A stretch of 64,000 nucleotides of DNA, taken from the NCBI RefSeq assembly GCF_034651555.1, contig NZ_JAYEEQ010000020.1, forward strand, positions 5,335 through 69,334, in the 5' to 3' direction. The notes under the pieces were generated by a model that was given only the letters and a program-made list of their open reading frames with translations, did not search any database and had not been told where the DNA came from. The position numbers and the translations under genes are program-made. Positions 44,897-54,072 of this stretch are shown in pieces; the stretch's first letter is position 1; each line of letters opens with the position of its first letter. The DNA comes from Aurantibrevibacter litoralis (GTDB taxonomy: Bacteria; Bacteroidota; Bacteroidia; Flavobacteriales; Flavobacteriaceae).

Positions 44897-45010
44897 TTAT
44901 CGCTTATAGCGCCTATTATTTCGGAACCGGTTTACAAAATATACGGCACCAACAATGAGGAGCATCATGGGAAAAATGAGATTTCCGTTTAGGAAGTCGA
45001 TCACATTCAT
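44897..45010 (-). CDS. 37-residue single-helix membrane protein
   Basis: ATG at 45010, stop at 44897. The product begins MNVIDFLNGNLIFPMM, has one membrane helix (LIFPMMLLIVGAVYFVNRF) and a basic tail ending NNRRYKR. Two further copies of the tail-coding sequence are found at about 44820-44870 (VVYFVNRYKNNQKY, no proper stop) and 44211-44275. Repetition of the coding pattern on the same strand supports a real small protein. Function unknown. Confidence 0.5.
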   Translation of the reverse strand: MNVIDFLNGNLIFPMMLLIVGAVYFVNRFRNNRRYKR

Positions 45011-45055
45011 ACTATAATTTATTAAAGGTATAGGCAAAACGTTTTTTGTGCGATT

Positions 45056-45829
45056 TTATTTTTTAAAGGTGGCCAATGCCTTTTTAGTAAACTCGGACAA
45101 CACCAATTTTCCGCTAAGTTCGGCACGTGTAAGCAAGAGATTTTCCCAATGATCGGTACCTTTCCAGAGTACTTTTTTCCATTCTGCGAGGGCTTCCGGA
45201 TTATAAGCTGCTAGTTTCTCCGTAAAAAACGCCAATTCCTTATCCATTTCTTTCAAACTTTCAAAAACCTTTGAAAAAAGGCCTTTCTGTTGTGCCCAAT
45301 AGGCATTTTTCCATTCTGTTGGGGCAAGCGACATTTCGGAAAGTGCTGCGGTGCCAATTTTTCGTTCCACTGCCGGTGCAATAACCAAAGGCGCAATACC
45401 AATACTGAGTTCAGAAAGTCTGATAGCTGCTGCATCGGTAGCAAAAACATAATCACAGGCTGCAATAAGACCTACTCCGCCACCTACAGTTTTGCCTTGA
45501 ACACGTCCTACAATAAGTTTTTCACATTGGCGCATGGCATTGATGAGGTTGGCAAATCCACTAAAAAACACGTTCCCCTCTGCACGTGTGGATACCGCCA
45601 TAAGTTCATCAAACGAAGCACCCCCGCAAAACGGACCTTCGTCGCCCTCAGATTTTAAAACGATAAGCGTAATATTTGGGGCATCAGATAGCTTTTGAAA
45701 TTCAGAAGTTAATCTATTCAATAGTTCCAAAACAAAGGAATTTCCCGCCGGATGCCCAAATTCCACCGTGGCTATAGTACCCTCAATTTTGGTATATAAA
45801 CTTCCATTAGGTCTTGTAGTTCCCATCAT
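45056..45829 (-). CDS. Enoyl-CoA hydratase/isomerase family protein
   Basis: 257 residues of the crotonase fold. The first oxyanion-hole loop is GPFCGGASFDELM and the second is VGRVQGKTVGGGVGLIAACDYVFA, followed by LSELSIGI. The catalytic Glu of classical hydratases at the second site is not clearly present, so it may act on another acyl-CoA, for example in phenylacetate or fatty-acid breakdown. Followed by the short membrane ORF and preceded by the MATE gene on the same strand. Confidence 0.85.
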   Translation of the reverse strand: MMGTTRPNGSLYTKIEGTIATVEFGHPAGNSFVLELLNRLTSEFQKLSDAPNITLIVLKSEGDEGPFCGGASFDELMAVSTRAEGNVFFSGFANLINAMRQCEKLIVGRVQGKTVGGGVGLIAACDYVFATDAAAIRLSELSIGIAPLVIAPAVERKIGTAALSEMSLAPTEWKNAYWAQQKGLFSKVFESLKEMDKELAFFTEKLAAYNPEALAEWKKVLWKGTDHWENLLLTRAELSGKLVLSEFTKKALATFKK

Positions 45830-45847
45830 CTTTCAATTTACTCAAAA

Positions 45848-47182
45848 TTACGACTTTTGTAATCGCGGGTGAAATTTTCTTCGGAATTTCCAAAGCAGTG
45901 CACCTGCCCGGATGCCCATCCACAGTACTAAAGCAAGCCAAATACCATGTAATGCGAACCCAAGATATTTCAATAAAAATAAAGCGGGAATAAAACCTAT
46001 AAAGGTGGCAAAAAGCAACAAATTCCTCAGGTATTTCATCTCTCCCAGCCCTTTAAAGGTACCGTCTAAAACAAACGCCACTGTGTTAATGGGTAATCCT
46101 AAAAGCAGAATAAAGAAGATGCTAAAAAAGGTTTCCAAAACTCCGATATCATTAGAAAATAAGCGTCCTATAGGGTTATAAAATAGAAAACCCAAAAACA
46201 TTAACCCCATGCAAACCACAAGACCGTAGCGCATGGTTTTTTTGACCAAAGCCCAAAGACCGTCAAAATCCTTAGCGCCTAGAAGTCGACCGCCCATGAC
46301 GTTTCCTGCGGTGGCATACCCGTCAATAAAAAAGGCAGTAAATAACCAAAGGTTTAGGGCAATGGTATGGGCGCCAATAAAACGAGAACCTAGGTCGGTG
46401 GCCTCTCTTACGGACAGGATGAGTGCGGTATTTAAGGCAAAAGAACGCACAAAAAGATTTAAGCTCATCAGTACCAATCGTCCCAATTCGGGGTGTAAAG
46501 GAAGACGAAGGTGCCAGCTGATATCCGTTTTTAAAATTAGGAGGATAAAAGCCATTAATGCCATAACCAACTGGGCAATAAGGCTGGCCCAGCCCGCCCC
46601 TTCCAAATACATGGGTGCTATAAACCCCTCAACGCCATAGACCAGAACAAAGTCCATCACTGCATTTAAAATTGCCCCTGTAATCGCAATGATCATAGGC
46701 CAATAGGTGTTTTGCAATCCCTTGAAAATACCAAAAACGGCGAAGGTAAAAAGAGTTAGTGGAAAGCCCCAAACCCGAATGGCGTAATACGAAATGCATA
46801 ATTCCAATATTTTCCCGGAGGCATTCATCAATTTAAAAATATCCTCAATGACAAATACCGTTGAGAATAAAAGGATAAGACTTACCAAAATATTTAGGGC
46901 AATGGCCTGGACTGGTAGGGTTTTTACTTCTTCCAATCTGTTGGCACCCAAATATTGCGAAATAATTGCCGATATGGCACTTTGGGTTTGGCCAAGCACC
47001 CAAATCAACATCGACATAAAAGAACCTACGATGCCTGCTGCAGCCAACGATTCCAGTCCGTTTACCGGAATGTTGCCTACAATGGCGGTATCGGTTAAGG
47101 ATAGCAGCGGTTCTGCTATCCCGGCAATGGTTGCCGGAATGGCTATTTTATTGATGTTTTTAAAGCTGATGGCAGTTTTCAA
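45848..47182 (-). CDS. MATE-family efflux transporter
   Basis: 444 residues with twelve hydrophobic helices in two homologous halves. The first helix contains IAGIAEPLLSLTDTAIVGNIPVNGL, the usual MATE N-terminus, and the second half FDGLWALVKKTMRYGLVVCMGLMFLGFLF. The DinF-like subgroup is most likely. Cation-driven export of drugs or metabolites is inferred; the substrate is unknown. It is 18 bases upstream of the enoyl-CoA hydratase gene. Confidence 0.88.
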   Translation of the reverse strand: MKTAISFKNINKIAIPATIAGIAEPLLSLTDTAIVGNIPVNGLESLAAAGIVGSFMSMLIWVLGQTQSAISAIISQYLGANRLEEVKTLPVQAIALNILVSLILLFSTVFVIEDIFKLMNASGKILELCISYYAIRVWGFPLTLFTFAVFGIFKGLQNTYWPMIIAITGAILNAVMDFVLVYGVEGFIAPMYLEGAGWASLIAQLVMALMAFILLILKTDISWHLRLPLHPELGRLVLMSLNLFVRSFALNTALILSVREATDLGSRFIGAHTIALNLWLFTAFFIDGYATAGNVMGGRLLGAKDFDGLWALVKKTMRYGLVVCMGLMFLGFLFYNPIGRLFSNDIGVLETFFSIFFILLLGLPINTVAFVLDGTFKGLGEMKYLRNLLLFATFIGFIPALFLLKYLGFALHGIWLALVLWMGIRAGALLWKFRRKFHPRLQKS

Positions 47183-47194
47183 ACAGTTGGGAGA

Positions 47195-47695
47195 TTAAAG
47201 CACCAATTCATAGCAATAGAAAGGGTGTTTACTTTGATGTGGAAAATAGATGGTTTCCAATTTTTGGTAGCCCCTGCTTTCATAAAATTTTTGATTTCCG
47301 GAATTTTGACTAAAGGTATCTAAACGTACCGAAATAAGCCCTTTATTACGCGCCAAATCCTCTGCAAAATCCATGAGTTGATGGGCGTATCCCTGTCGTT
47401 GGTAATTAGGCGCTATAGCCAGCCGATGAATATAATAACTGTGGTTGTTTGGCGTTACCCATGTTACGGTTTCATATTCTAAATCCATTAGCGATGAAAT
47501 GGCAATACAACCAATTATAGTGTTTTGTTTCTCCAGAAGATAGAGCTCATTTCGGCGTATGTCTTTTTCAAAAACGACAGCAGAAGGATAGTGGTAGTTC
47601 CATTGGTAGATTCCGTTTTGCTCCATCATTTTGGTGCAGGCTTGGGTTAGGGAACTAATAGCTGCAATTTCTGAAATCTTTGCATGTCGAATCAT
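47195..47695 (-). CDS. GNAT-family N-acetyltransferase
   Basis: 166 residues. The acetyl-CoA motif is in YYIHRLAIAPNYQRQGYAHQLMDFAEDLA, with FSQNSGNQKFYESRGYQKLE as the usual C-terminal motif B. Substrate unknown. Just upstream of the MATE gene on the same strand with a 12-base gap. Confidence 0.85.
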   Translation of the reverse strand: MIRHAKISEIAAISSLTQACTKMMEQNGIYQWNYHYPSAVVFEKDIRRNELYLLEKQNTIIGCIAISSLMDLEYETVTWVTPNNHSYYIHRLAIAPNYQRQGYAHQLMDFAEDLARNKGLISVRLDTFSQNSGNQKFYESRGYQKLETIYFPHQSKHPFYCYELVL

Positions 47696-47749
47696 TTGCG
47701 GAATACAATTTAATTGTAAATTTATAATATCTTAACATAACAGTGTAGT

Positions 47750-48547
47750 ATGAAAAAAATATTGGTTCCTATCGGCACATCACCAAACTCCCATGAAACC
47801 TTACAATATGCGGTGGATTTTGCCGCACATTTTAGTGCTGAAATTTTTGTCATGGAGGTTTTTAATGTAAAATCCGGTGCCGGAGATTTGGTGAATATTG
47901 AAGAAAAAGTAGCAGAAAACAGTAAGGAGCATCTTAAGGAAGTAATACGTAAAGTAGATGCAAAAAACAGTACCATAAAAATAGCTACCTACAATGGTGA
48001 TATTATTGATGGGCTAAAGGATATAGATAAAGAACTTGGGATCGATTTAATTATTATTGCCCCGAGAAGCAATGACATTTCCGAAGAACGCTACTTGGGC
48101 TATACCTCAGGAAGGATCATAAAGCGAACAGATATCCCAACATTGATTGTTCCAAAGGGTACGGTTTTTAAGCCTTATAAAACCATACTTACCGCATTTA
48201 GATCGGGTATTTTAAAGGGGAAGGAAATTCTTAATCCCTTGGTGCAGGTAAAAGATAAATTTAAGGCCAAGGTAAACTTGCTCTTAGTGAAAACACCCGG
48301 TTATACCGAAGATGATCTTAAAATTAACACGGAATTAATGGATATTAGTGCGCAGCTTACCTTAAGTGAAAATGCCACCACGTACCACGGCGTACTAGAA
48401 CATTTTAGGGAGCAACATCCGGATTTACTGTGTGTTTTTAGGAGAAAAAGAGGCTTTTTTAAAAGTTTATGGGAAAAAAGCACCATTTTAAAGTCAGAGT
48501 TTTATGTTCCCATTCCTGTTTTAGTATTGAGCGTAAAAAAAGACTAA
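47750..48547 (+). CDS. Universal stress protein, two UspA domains
   Basis: 265 residues made of two UspA-like halves: residues 1-140 (KKILVPIGTSPNSHETLQYA, then LIIIAPRSNDISEERYLGYTSGRIIKRTDIPTLIVP) and a degenerate second domain from about 145 (YKTILTAFRSG to VPIPVLVLSV). The ATP-binding G-x2-G-x9-G(S/T) motif is only partly kept. A stress-related role is inferred from the family. Last gene before tRNA-Ala and the island. Confidence 0.88.
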   Translation: MKKILVPIGTSPNSHETLQYAVDFAAHFSAEIFVMEVFNVKSGAGDLVNIEEKVAENSKEHLKEVIRKVDAKNSTIKIATYNGDIIDGLKDIDKELGIDLIIIAPRSNDISEERYLGYTSGRIIKRTDIPTLIVPKGTVFKPYKTILTAFRSGILKGKEILNPLVQVKDKFKAKVNLLLVKTPGYTEDDLKINTELMDISAQLTLSENATTYHGVLEHFREQHPDLLCVFRRKRGFFKSLWEKSTILKSEFYVPIPVLVLSVKKD

Positions 48548-48616
48548 TGCTTATTTCATTTTAGGCCGATTGCATTTTGATACCTAAGTAAAAAGTATTT
48601 TCTTTGCCGTCCATTA

Positions 48617-48693
48617 GGGGGATTAGCTCAGTTGGCTAGAGCGCTTGCCTGGCAGGCAAGAGGTCACCGGTTCGAATCCGGTATTCTCCACCA
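48617..48693 (+). tRNA. tRNA-Ala (GGC)
   Basis: 77-base cloverleaf with encoded CCA. The acceptor stem GGGGGAT pairs with ATTCTCC and contains the G3-U70 alanine identity pair. The D arm is TAGCTCAGTTGGCTAGAGC, the anticodon arm CTTGC-CTGGCAG-GCAAG with GGC, and the T arm CACCGG-TTCGAAT-CCGGT. It marks the left edge of the accessory block. Confidence 0.96.
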
Positions 48694-49302
48694 ATTTTTA
48701 TAGGGCTTCAAGAGTTTTTAATTTTTGGAGCTTTTTTCATTTGCACGCAATTTGCACGCAAAACTGGTTTTCAATTTTGTTGGGTATTATGTGATACATT
48801 TTGGTTTATTTCATGCTTCTTAACGGTTAACAAAATATTGTTTTTAAAAAGCATCTCTATTTATGGGGTGATTTAACTTCAATATTAAAGTAATAAATAC
48901 CCGTTGTGCATTTTGATTATTTAGTGCTTATTTGATATTGAAATCTTCATTATTTGCCTCGATCCTGAAGGAAGTAATGAAGATTTCTTCGATTTGCCCT
49001 TTAGGCCAGGGCAAAAATTCAATAAACTAAACCAAAATGAAAAACGGGTCAGGAAATCTTAGTTCCTTCAACTAGAAATTAACTAGAATACTAAAAAAAC
49101 CACTAATCGGATGCTTAATGTACAAGCTTTTTATTGATTAAAATGTTACCATAAATAGGCAGTTTTATAGCACATCAGAATATACTCATAAGAAATACAA
49201 ATTCTGTTCATTTTGCTTTTTACTAAACTATAATGATGACTTTTTGATATTTTAGTTATAAAGGGTTAAAATAATTTAGTTTAACGATTAAATCATTACC
49301 AA
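48694..49302. other. Gene-free region between tRNA-Ala and the first island gene
   Basis: No gene is seen in 609 bases. It holds a direct repeat TTTGCACGCAA at 48752-48775, a perfect 12-base inverted repeat AAATCTTCATTA (48941-48952) / TAATGAAGATTT (48975-48986), a hairpin TTGCCCT / AGGGCAA (48994-49014) followed by A-rich sequence, and the promoter-like element at 49235. No integrase is present on either side of the block. Confidence 0.6.
49235..49260 (+). promoter_or_regulatory. Shared island promoter element, site 1
   Basis: GATGAC (49235-49240), 14 bases, GTTATA (49255-49260), placed 42 bases before the PcfJ-like start. The same two hexamers with the same spacing recur at 50848 and 57893. 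Confidence 0.65.
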
Positions 49303-50832
49303 ATGAGCGGTAAGTTTTATAAGAAACCACATAACTGGCGTTGGCAAAGATATTATGGCTTAAAGAACGCAAAGGCCTCTTTGGAGGAAGAACTAGAGCA
49401 ATACCATCTAGATAATTCTGGACACGTACATGATATGTACTGGGATAACCTGAGAAACCCACTGGCAACTTTGATTGGATATATTCCCGGTTTCCATTGT
49501 TGTGAGAATTGTTACTACGACGAAATTGGGATGGGAAGTCCGAAAGACATCTGCGAATACAACTATCAGAAGTTGTTTGAAAATATCACAAACTTCGAAA
49601 GGACGGTTCAGAACTTGAATATTGGGGATGACATTTCGTTTCTTAGGGGCTCAAACCTCCAAAAACTCCAAAGCAGCTCTGTGCCCGGAAACCATATTGA
49701 AGAAAGGCTTTATAAGCATTTTATGGATTTAGACAATCTTGAACAGAATAGGGATATGACCGTTAAAAGTCTTCGTGCGGCAATTGGGAATGTGTCTAAC
49801 ATTGAAATCATCGAACAGGCGGTAGATCCAAAACATAGTGCCTTTATTGCGAAATGGACTTGTCTGTTATCTCCATTTTGGTTGAGAAGTCCGCAATCTT
49901 GGAAGCCAGAAAGCGGGAAACACATTCTTGACCATCTTTTCATCTTTTACGATGTGCCAAGTTTTCTTTTAGAACAGTGGTTTCCAAATACGCACGAAGG
50001 TTTCGGAAGGCGATACCTTCCTTTTAAATGGATCGTCTGGTATCTTATCATCGGACAAGGGGGAAGCCTTCAAAAGGCATCAAAACGTTTTGCATGGAAC
50101 ATTTACAATAAATTCCAGCACTTTCTTTTAGAAGCTCCCAATACCAACTACCCAATGGAATCATGCCTCTATGCCGAAATATTTAGGCTAGGAGGCAATC
50201 GACAAGATTTTATGCGCATCATGTACAGTCGTTCATTGGTCATTGACCCTACGGAGCAGACATATGATGAATCCTATCTTAAATTTTGGCAGCACACCGT
50301 TTTTTGGTTGATAAAAAACAGAGAAGCCATAAGCGATGAGGAAAGCAGTCTCATTGTAGATTGGGCGCTTCATAGATATACCGAAACGACCCGAATTAGG
50401 AATGAAAAAGAATTCACTTGGAAGGGAAGAAAGGTGCGCAACGTGCTCGTAGCCAGTGAGGAATATGCGGCCACACGTTTTAAGCCTTCATGGGTAGGGT
50501 ACCACTGGGAGGGACATAACTGGGACTGGATCTTTACAGATGGGAAGGGTGACGCTTGGGACTTTACGGAACTGATCAATGGCAAACAGCTGTATGAAGA
50601 AGGACAGTACATGCGCCATTGTGTGGGAACCTATGTAGGAAGATGTGCTTCAGGGACTTCGGCGATTTTCTCTCTGAAAAAGAATGGAAATAGGGTAATT
50701 ACAATTGAGATAAGTCCAAAACTCCGAATGTTAGTTCAATGTTTGGGCAAGGGCAACAGAAGACCCTCGGAGGAGGAATCAAACGTAATTAAGCGATGGT
50801 TATCATTGGCTTGTGGCAAAGTTTTTACTTAA
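49303..50832 (+). CDS. PcfJ-like protein
   Basis: 509-residue cytosolic protein. The C-terminal third is a PcfJ domain: GKQLYEEGQYMRHCVGTYVGRCASGTSAIFSLKKNGNRVITIEI, with the conserved RHCVGTY core, and CLGKGNRRPSEEE after it. The N-terminal part contains a possible Cys pair (HCCENCYYDE) and no known domain. PcfJ proteins were named from a conjugative plasmid and are widespread on accessory DNA; their function is unsettled. It has its own copy of the island promoter element. Confidence 0.78.
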   Translation: MSGKFYKKPHNWRWQRYYGLKNAKASLEEELEQYHLDNSGHVHDMYWDNLRNPLATLIGYIPGFHCCENCYYDEIGMGSPKDICEYNYQKLFENITNFERTVQNLNIGDDISFLRGSNLQKLQSSSVPGNHIEERLYKHFMDLDNLEQNRDMTVKSLRAAIGNVSNIEIIEQAVDPKHSAFIAKWTCLLSPFWLRSPQSWKPESGKHILDHLFIFYDVPSFLLEQWFPNTHEGFGRRYLPFKWIVWYLIIGQGGSLQKASKRFAWNIYNKFQHFLLEAPNTNYPMESCLYAEIFRLGGNRQDFMRIMYSRSLVIDPTEQTYDESYLKFWQHTVFWLIKNREAISDEESSLIVDWALHRYTETTRIRNEKEFTWKGRKVRNVLVASEEYAATRFKPSWVGYHWEGHNWDWIFTDGKGDAWDFTELINGKQLYEEGQYMRHCVGTYVGRCASGTSAIFSLKKNGNRVITIEISPKLRMLVQCLGKGNRRPSEEESNVIKRWLSLACGKVFT

Positions 50833-50847
50833 ACTTTCTGAATAAAA

Positions 50848-50873
50848 GATGACATTTGCTAATTTTGGTTATA
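50848..50873 (+). promoter_or_regulatory. Shared island promoter element, site 2
   Basis: GATGAC (50848-50853), 14 bases, GTTATA (50868-50873), 15 bases before the M48 start. With site 3 it also shares AAAAGATGACATTT and TGGTTATA. A transcript from here would have a very short leader. Confidence 0.65.
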
Positions 50874-50888
50874 TATCTTAAAACCGAA

Positions 50889-51725
50889 ATGAAACTAACT
50901 CTGTTCACGCTTCTTTTTGTTCTTATTTTTAAATGGACAAGTGCCCAAGAAATACCCTTGAATAAACTAGACCAGGCCATAGCGGTCTATACTTCTAAAG
51001 TTGAGGATGCCACCTTGTTGAACAACTGTGGCCATGCATTCGATGGTCCTGCTTATTTATTAAAACAAGCCGAGAACAATTGGCTTGATTTTGCACTCTA
51101 CATCAGTAGTAATTCCAAAAGTTCCATAGGCAAGGACATTTATAACCAGTATGTCCTATTGAACAAATTAGACAATACCCATTTTTCCAAGGAAAAAGTT
51201 GAGGAAATCCTAAGGGAAATCACAAAGAACGTATCTCGTAAAGAAGTAAATTATACATTGAGTATACTTAAATCTGACGAAATAAACGCCTTCGCCACTC
51301 TCGGTGGTTACCTATATATCACCACGGGACTATTAGACTTTGTAGATACCTATGATGAGCTGGCCTTTATCATAGGCCATGAAGTGGCTCACGAGGATAA
51401 ATTGCACACCAAACGAAAAGTGACCAAGCTTACACTGTCTACAGATTTAGGAGGAATGACCCGGATGGAAGGTTTCACGGAAATAGCTACTAAGATCAAC
51501 AAAACGCTCTCCCCGCCCTTCGATCAAATTGACGAATATGAAGCCGATAAAGTAGGTTTTGAACTCGCTAAGGCTGCTGGATATGATGTAAATAAATTTA
51601 CAGACTTCTTTACAAAGTTGGAGCGTTATGAAAAAAAAGATTTGCTAAGAAAACTTACATCAACACACCCCTTTGCGGAACACAGAAAGAATTGTGTCCT
51701 TTCGTACATCACCAACAATCGTTAA
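50889..51725 (+). CDS. Secreted M48-family metalloprotease
   Basis: 278 residues from the ATG at 50889, which gives a clean signal peptide (KLTLFTLLFVLIFKWTSAQ). The zinc motif HEVAH is in LAFIIGHEVAHEDKLH and the third ligand is probably the Glu in IDEYEADKVGFELAKAAGYD, the usual M48 arrangement. ATLGGYLYITTGLLDFVDTYDEL precedes it, as in Loiv/BepA-like enzymes. A periplasmic protease or chaperone role in the envelope is inferred. First gene of the central island operon, five bases before the next. Confidence 0.88.
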   Translation: MKLTLFTLLFVLIFKWTSAQEIPLNKLDQAIAVYTSKVEDATLLNNCGHAFDGPAYLLKQAENNWLDFALYISSNSKSSIGKDIYNQYVLLNKLDNTHFSKEKVEEILREITKNVSRKEVNYTLSILKSDEINAFATLGGYLYITTGLLDFVDTYDELAFIIGHEVAHEDKLHTKRKVTKLTLSTDLGGMTRMEGFTEIATKINKTLSPPFDQIDEYEADKVGFELAKAAGYDVNKFTDFFTKLERYEKKDLLRKLTSTHPFAEHRKNCVLSYITNNR

Positions 51726-51729
51726 AAAC

Positions 51730-54072
51730 ATGTATTTAGTTCATAATACACAGTCAATTCCCCTTGAATTAGGGAAAAAGCTTACCATTGGAAGAGAGGG
51801 ATATGGCGCAGAGATGCTGGTAGACAGCCAAAAGGTTTCCAGACAGCATGCGCAGATCGAAAAAAGGTTGGAAGGGGTATTCATTATTGATTTAGAGAGT
51901 GCCAACGGAACCATGGTAAACCAAAAACGTTTAAAACCCAATGTTTGGACGAGTATAGAGTCTGGAGATGTGATACACATAGCTTCTTTGAATTTCCACC
52001 TGACCCTTGACAAGCCTAATCAAAAAAAGAGGCATGAAGCAATTGAAGATTCTAGAACATCGGGCTTTAAACAAAAAATTATTTCAAAAGGGATTCTAAA
52101 AGTTGGGCGCGAAAAGAGCAATGATATTGTTTTGAACGATCCTACGGTGACTCGTGAACACGCTTTGTTGTCCTATTCCCAAGGAAATTTTTGGGTTGAA
52201 GATCTGGGTTCTACCAACAAAACTTACCTCAACGGAAGAGAAATAAGAATCAAAACAAAGCTAAAGGACAGTGATGTGATCACGATATCGTTCTATAGCA
52301 TAACCCTTGGCGATGGCTTCAAAGATCTGAGAAAAGTGAAAAGTGCGATTAAGACGCTGTCCATTCAAAAGAAGTTTCCGAACAACAAAATCGGACTTCA
52401 AAATATGTCAATGGACATTCTTCAATCCAATTTTGTGGCGCTTATGGGGCCTTCAGGTTGCGGAAAATCAACATTATTAAAATGCCTTAACGGGGAAAAT
52501 CCGGCCACTTCCGGAGAAGTATTGATTCATGGTTTGTCATTGGCGGATAATTTCGGTCTTATCAAAAAAAAGATTGGATATGTACCTCAGGATGACATTG
52601 TCCATAAAGAACTAACCGTGTACAAAACGTTGTTCTACGCCGCTAAATTGCGTTTGCCCGATGATACCACCAACCAAGAAATCAACGCAAGGATAGACAA
52701 GGTAATCGCCGATTTAAACTTGGATCAAGACAAAGAAAAGGATATTCGAAGTGTAAAAGTAGGTAGTCTTTCTGGCGGCCAACGAAAACGTGTCTCCATA
52801 GCAGTAGAACTGTTGACCGAACCGACTATACTATTTCTGGATGAACCCACCTCTCCACTAGACCCTGAAACTATCGAGGGTTTTTTAACAAGCTTAAAAA
52901 AATTGGCACACAACGGAACCACTATCGTCATGGTGACCCACAAACCGGAAGACCTAAATTATGTAGATGAGGTTATATTTCTTGGCGTGCAGGGACATTT
53001 AGTATTCAAAGGACCTGCCGAGCTATTGTCTTCCCATTTTGAGGCGGCTAATATTGTGGAGGTATACAGTAAGATGAGCAATATGAATTTCGTTGGCAAG
53101 TTCTATCAAAAACCAATCGTGCAAAGTGTATCGGGGGTTAAAAACCAAGAAATTAAAAAAGAGAAGACAGATTCACAATGGTTGCAACTCTTTTGGTTAA
53201 TCTCTAGATATTTTCGGATCAAGGTTAATGACAGGGAGAACCTTGGACTTTTATTGGCGCAACCCATTATAATTGGCGGTCTAGTGTGTTTGGTGTTCAA
53301 CAAGTTCCAAGTAGGAGTGCTGTTTCTGATGGCAATTTCTGGGATTTGGTTTGGAGTCAGCAACGCTGCCAAGGAAATTGTTGGGGAACTTCCCATATAC
53401 AAACGAGAGCGCATGTTCAATCTTGGTATCAATACGTATATCCTATCCAAATGGACGGTTCTTGCGCTCATCGCTTTTTTACAGACCTTAATTTTTGTGA
53501 GTATCATATACCTAAACTTTAAATGGAATCCTTATCCCGACTTTGAAGATATATACCTACACTCTTTTTGGGGAAGTGTTGTATTCATGTTCTATATCTC
53601 CATTTCGGCATCGCTCCTCGGTCTTTGGCTCTCTGCCACCTTCAATAATACTGAAAAGGTAATGACGGTAGTGCCCATAGCACTTATGCCACAGATAATG
53701 TTGGCAGGGGTTATGACTAAAATAAATAATACCCTTGTGGAACTATTGAGCTTTTTCACCCTAGGACGATGGGGTACCGAGGGACTTGCGAGGATACAAG
53801 ACAAGGCCTCCCCAACTTTGGAAAATACCACAAATGAAACACAATCGGTGATTGCCTCTATGGCCTTACCGCCACCGGCCCATGGTGTACAGGACGCCCC
53901 ATCCGCAGCACTCCGAATATTAGATCTTTATAATGAAAAACTGGTGGAAGAAGACGCATTGATTGGAAGCCTTTTTGATAGTTTTGAAAACAACCTTTTG
54001 GCGATATTCATTCTCAATTTGCTTTTTTACCTGCTAATTTTCATATCACTTAAAAAGAAAGATGCCTTATGA
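51730..54072 (+). CDS. Double-FHA ABC transporter, fused ATPase and permease
   Basis: 780 residues from ATG 51730 (MYLVHNTQSIPLELGKKLTIGRE). FHA domain 1 spans about 10-85 (GREGYGAEM, KVSRQHAQIE, SANGTMVNQ) and FHA domain 2 about 122-195 (GREKSNDIV, TREHALLS, STNKTYLNG); both keep the phosphothreonine-binding Arg, Ser/Thr-Arg-x-His and Asn. The ABC ATPase follows at about 225-455 (GPSGCGKST, LSGGQRKR, LFLDEPTSPLD, VMVTHKP), then an ABC2-type permease with about six helices. This ABCG-like half-transporter should read phosphorylated partners. Exported substrate unknown. Confidence 0.92.
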   Translation: MYLVHNTQSIPLELGKKLTIGREGYGAEMLVDSQKVSRQHAQIEKRLEGVFIIDLESANGTMVNQKRLKPNVWTSIESGDVIHIASLNFHLTLDKPNQKKRHEAIEDSRTSGFKQKIISKGILKVGREKSNDIVLNDPTVTREHALLSYSQGNFWVEDLGSTNKTYLNGREIRIKTKLKDSDVITISFYSITLGDGFKDLRKVKSAIKTLSIQKKFPNNKIGLQNMSMDILQSNFVALMGPSGCGKSTLLKCLNGENPATSGEVLIHGLSLADNFGLIKKKIGYVPQDDIVHKELTVYKTLFYAAKLRLPDDTTNQEINARIDKVIADLNLDQDKEKDIRSVKVGSLSGGQRKRVSIAVELLTEPTILFLDEPTSPLDPETIEGFLTSLKKLAHNGTTIVMVTHKPEDLNYVDEVIFLGVQGHLVFKGPAELLSSHFEAANIVEVYSKMSNMNFVGKFYQKPIVQSVSGVKNQEIKKEKTDSQWLQLFWLISRYFRIKVNDRENLGLLLAQPIIIGGLVCLVFNKFQVGVLFLMAISGIWFGVSNAAKEIVGELPIYKRERMFNLGINTYILSKWTVLALIAFLQTLIFVSIIYLNFKWNPYPDFEDIYLHSFWGSVVFMFYISISASLLGLWLSATFNNTEKVMTVVPIALMPQIMLAGVMTKINNTLVELLSFFTLGRWGTEGLARIQDKASPTLENTTNETQSVIASMALPPPAHGVQDAPSAALRILDLYNEKLVEEDALIGSLFDSFENNLLAIFILNLLFYLLIFISLKKKDAL

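Noticed and set aside
48752..48775. Possible CRISPR or short tandem array near the tRNA
   Set aside because: Only two direct copies of TTTGCACGCAA with no spacer structure and no cas genes.
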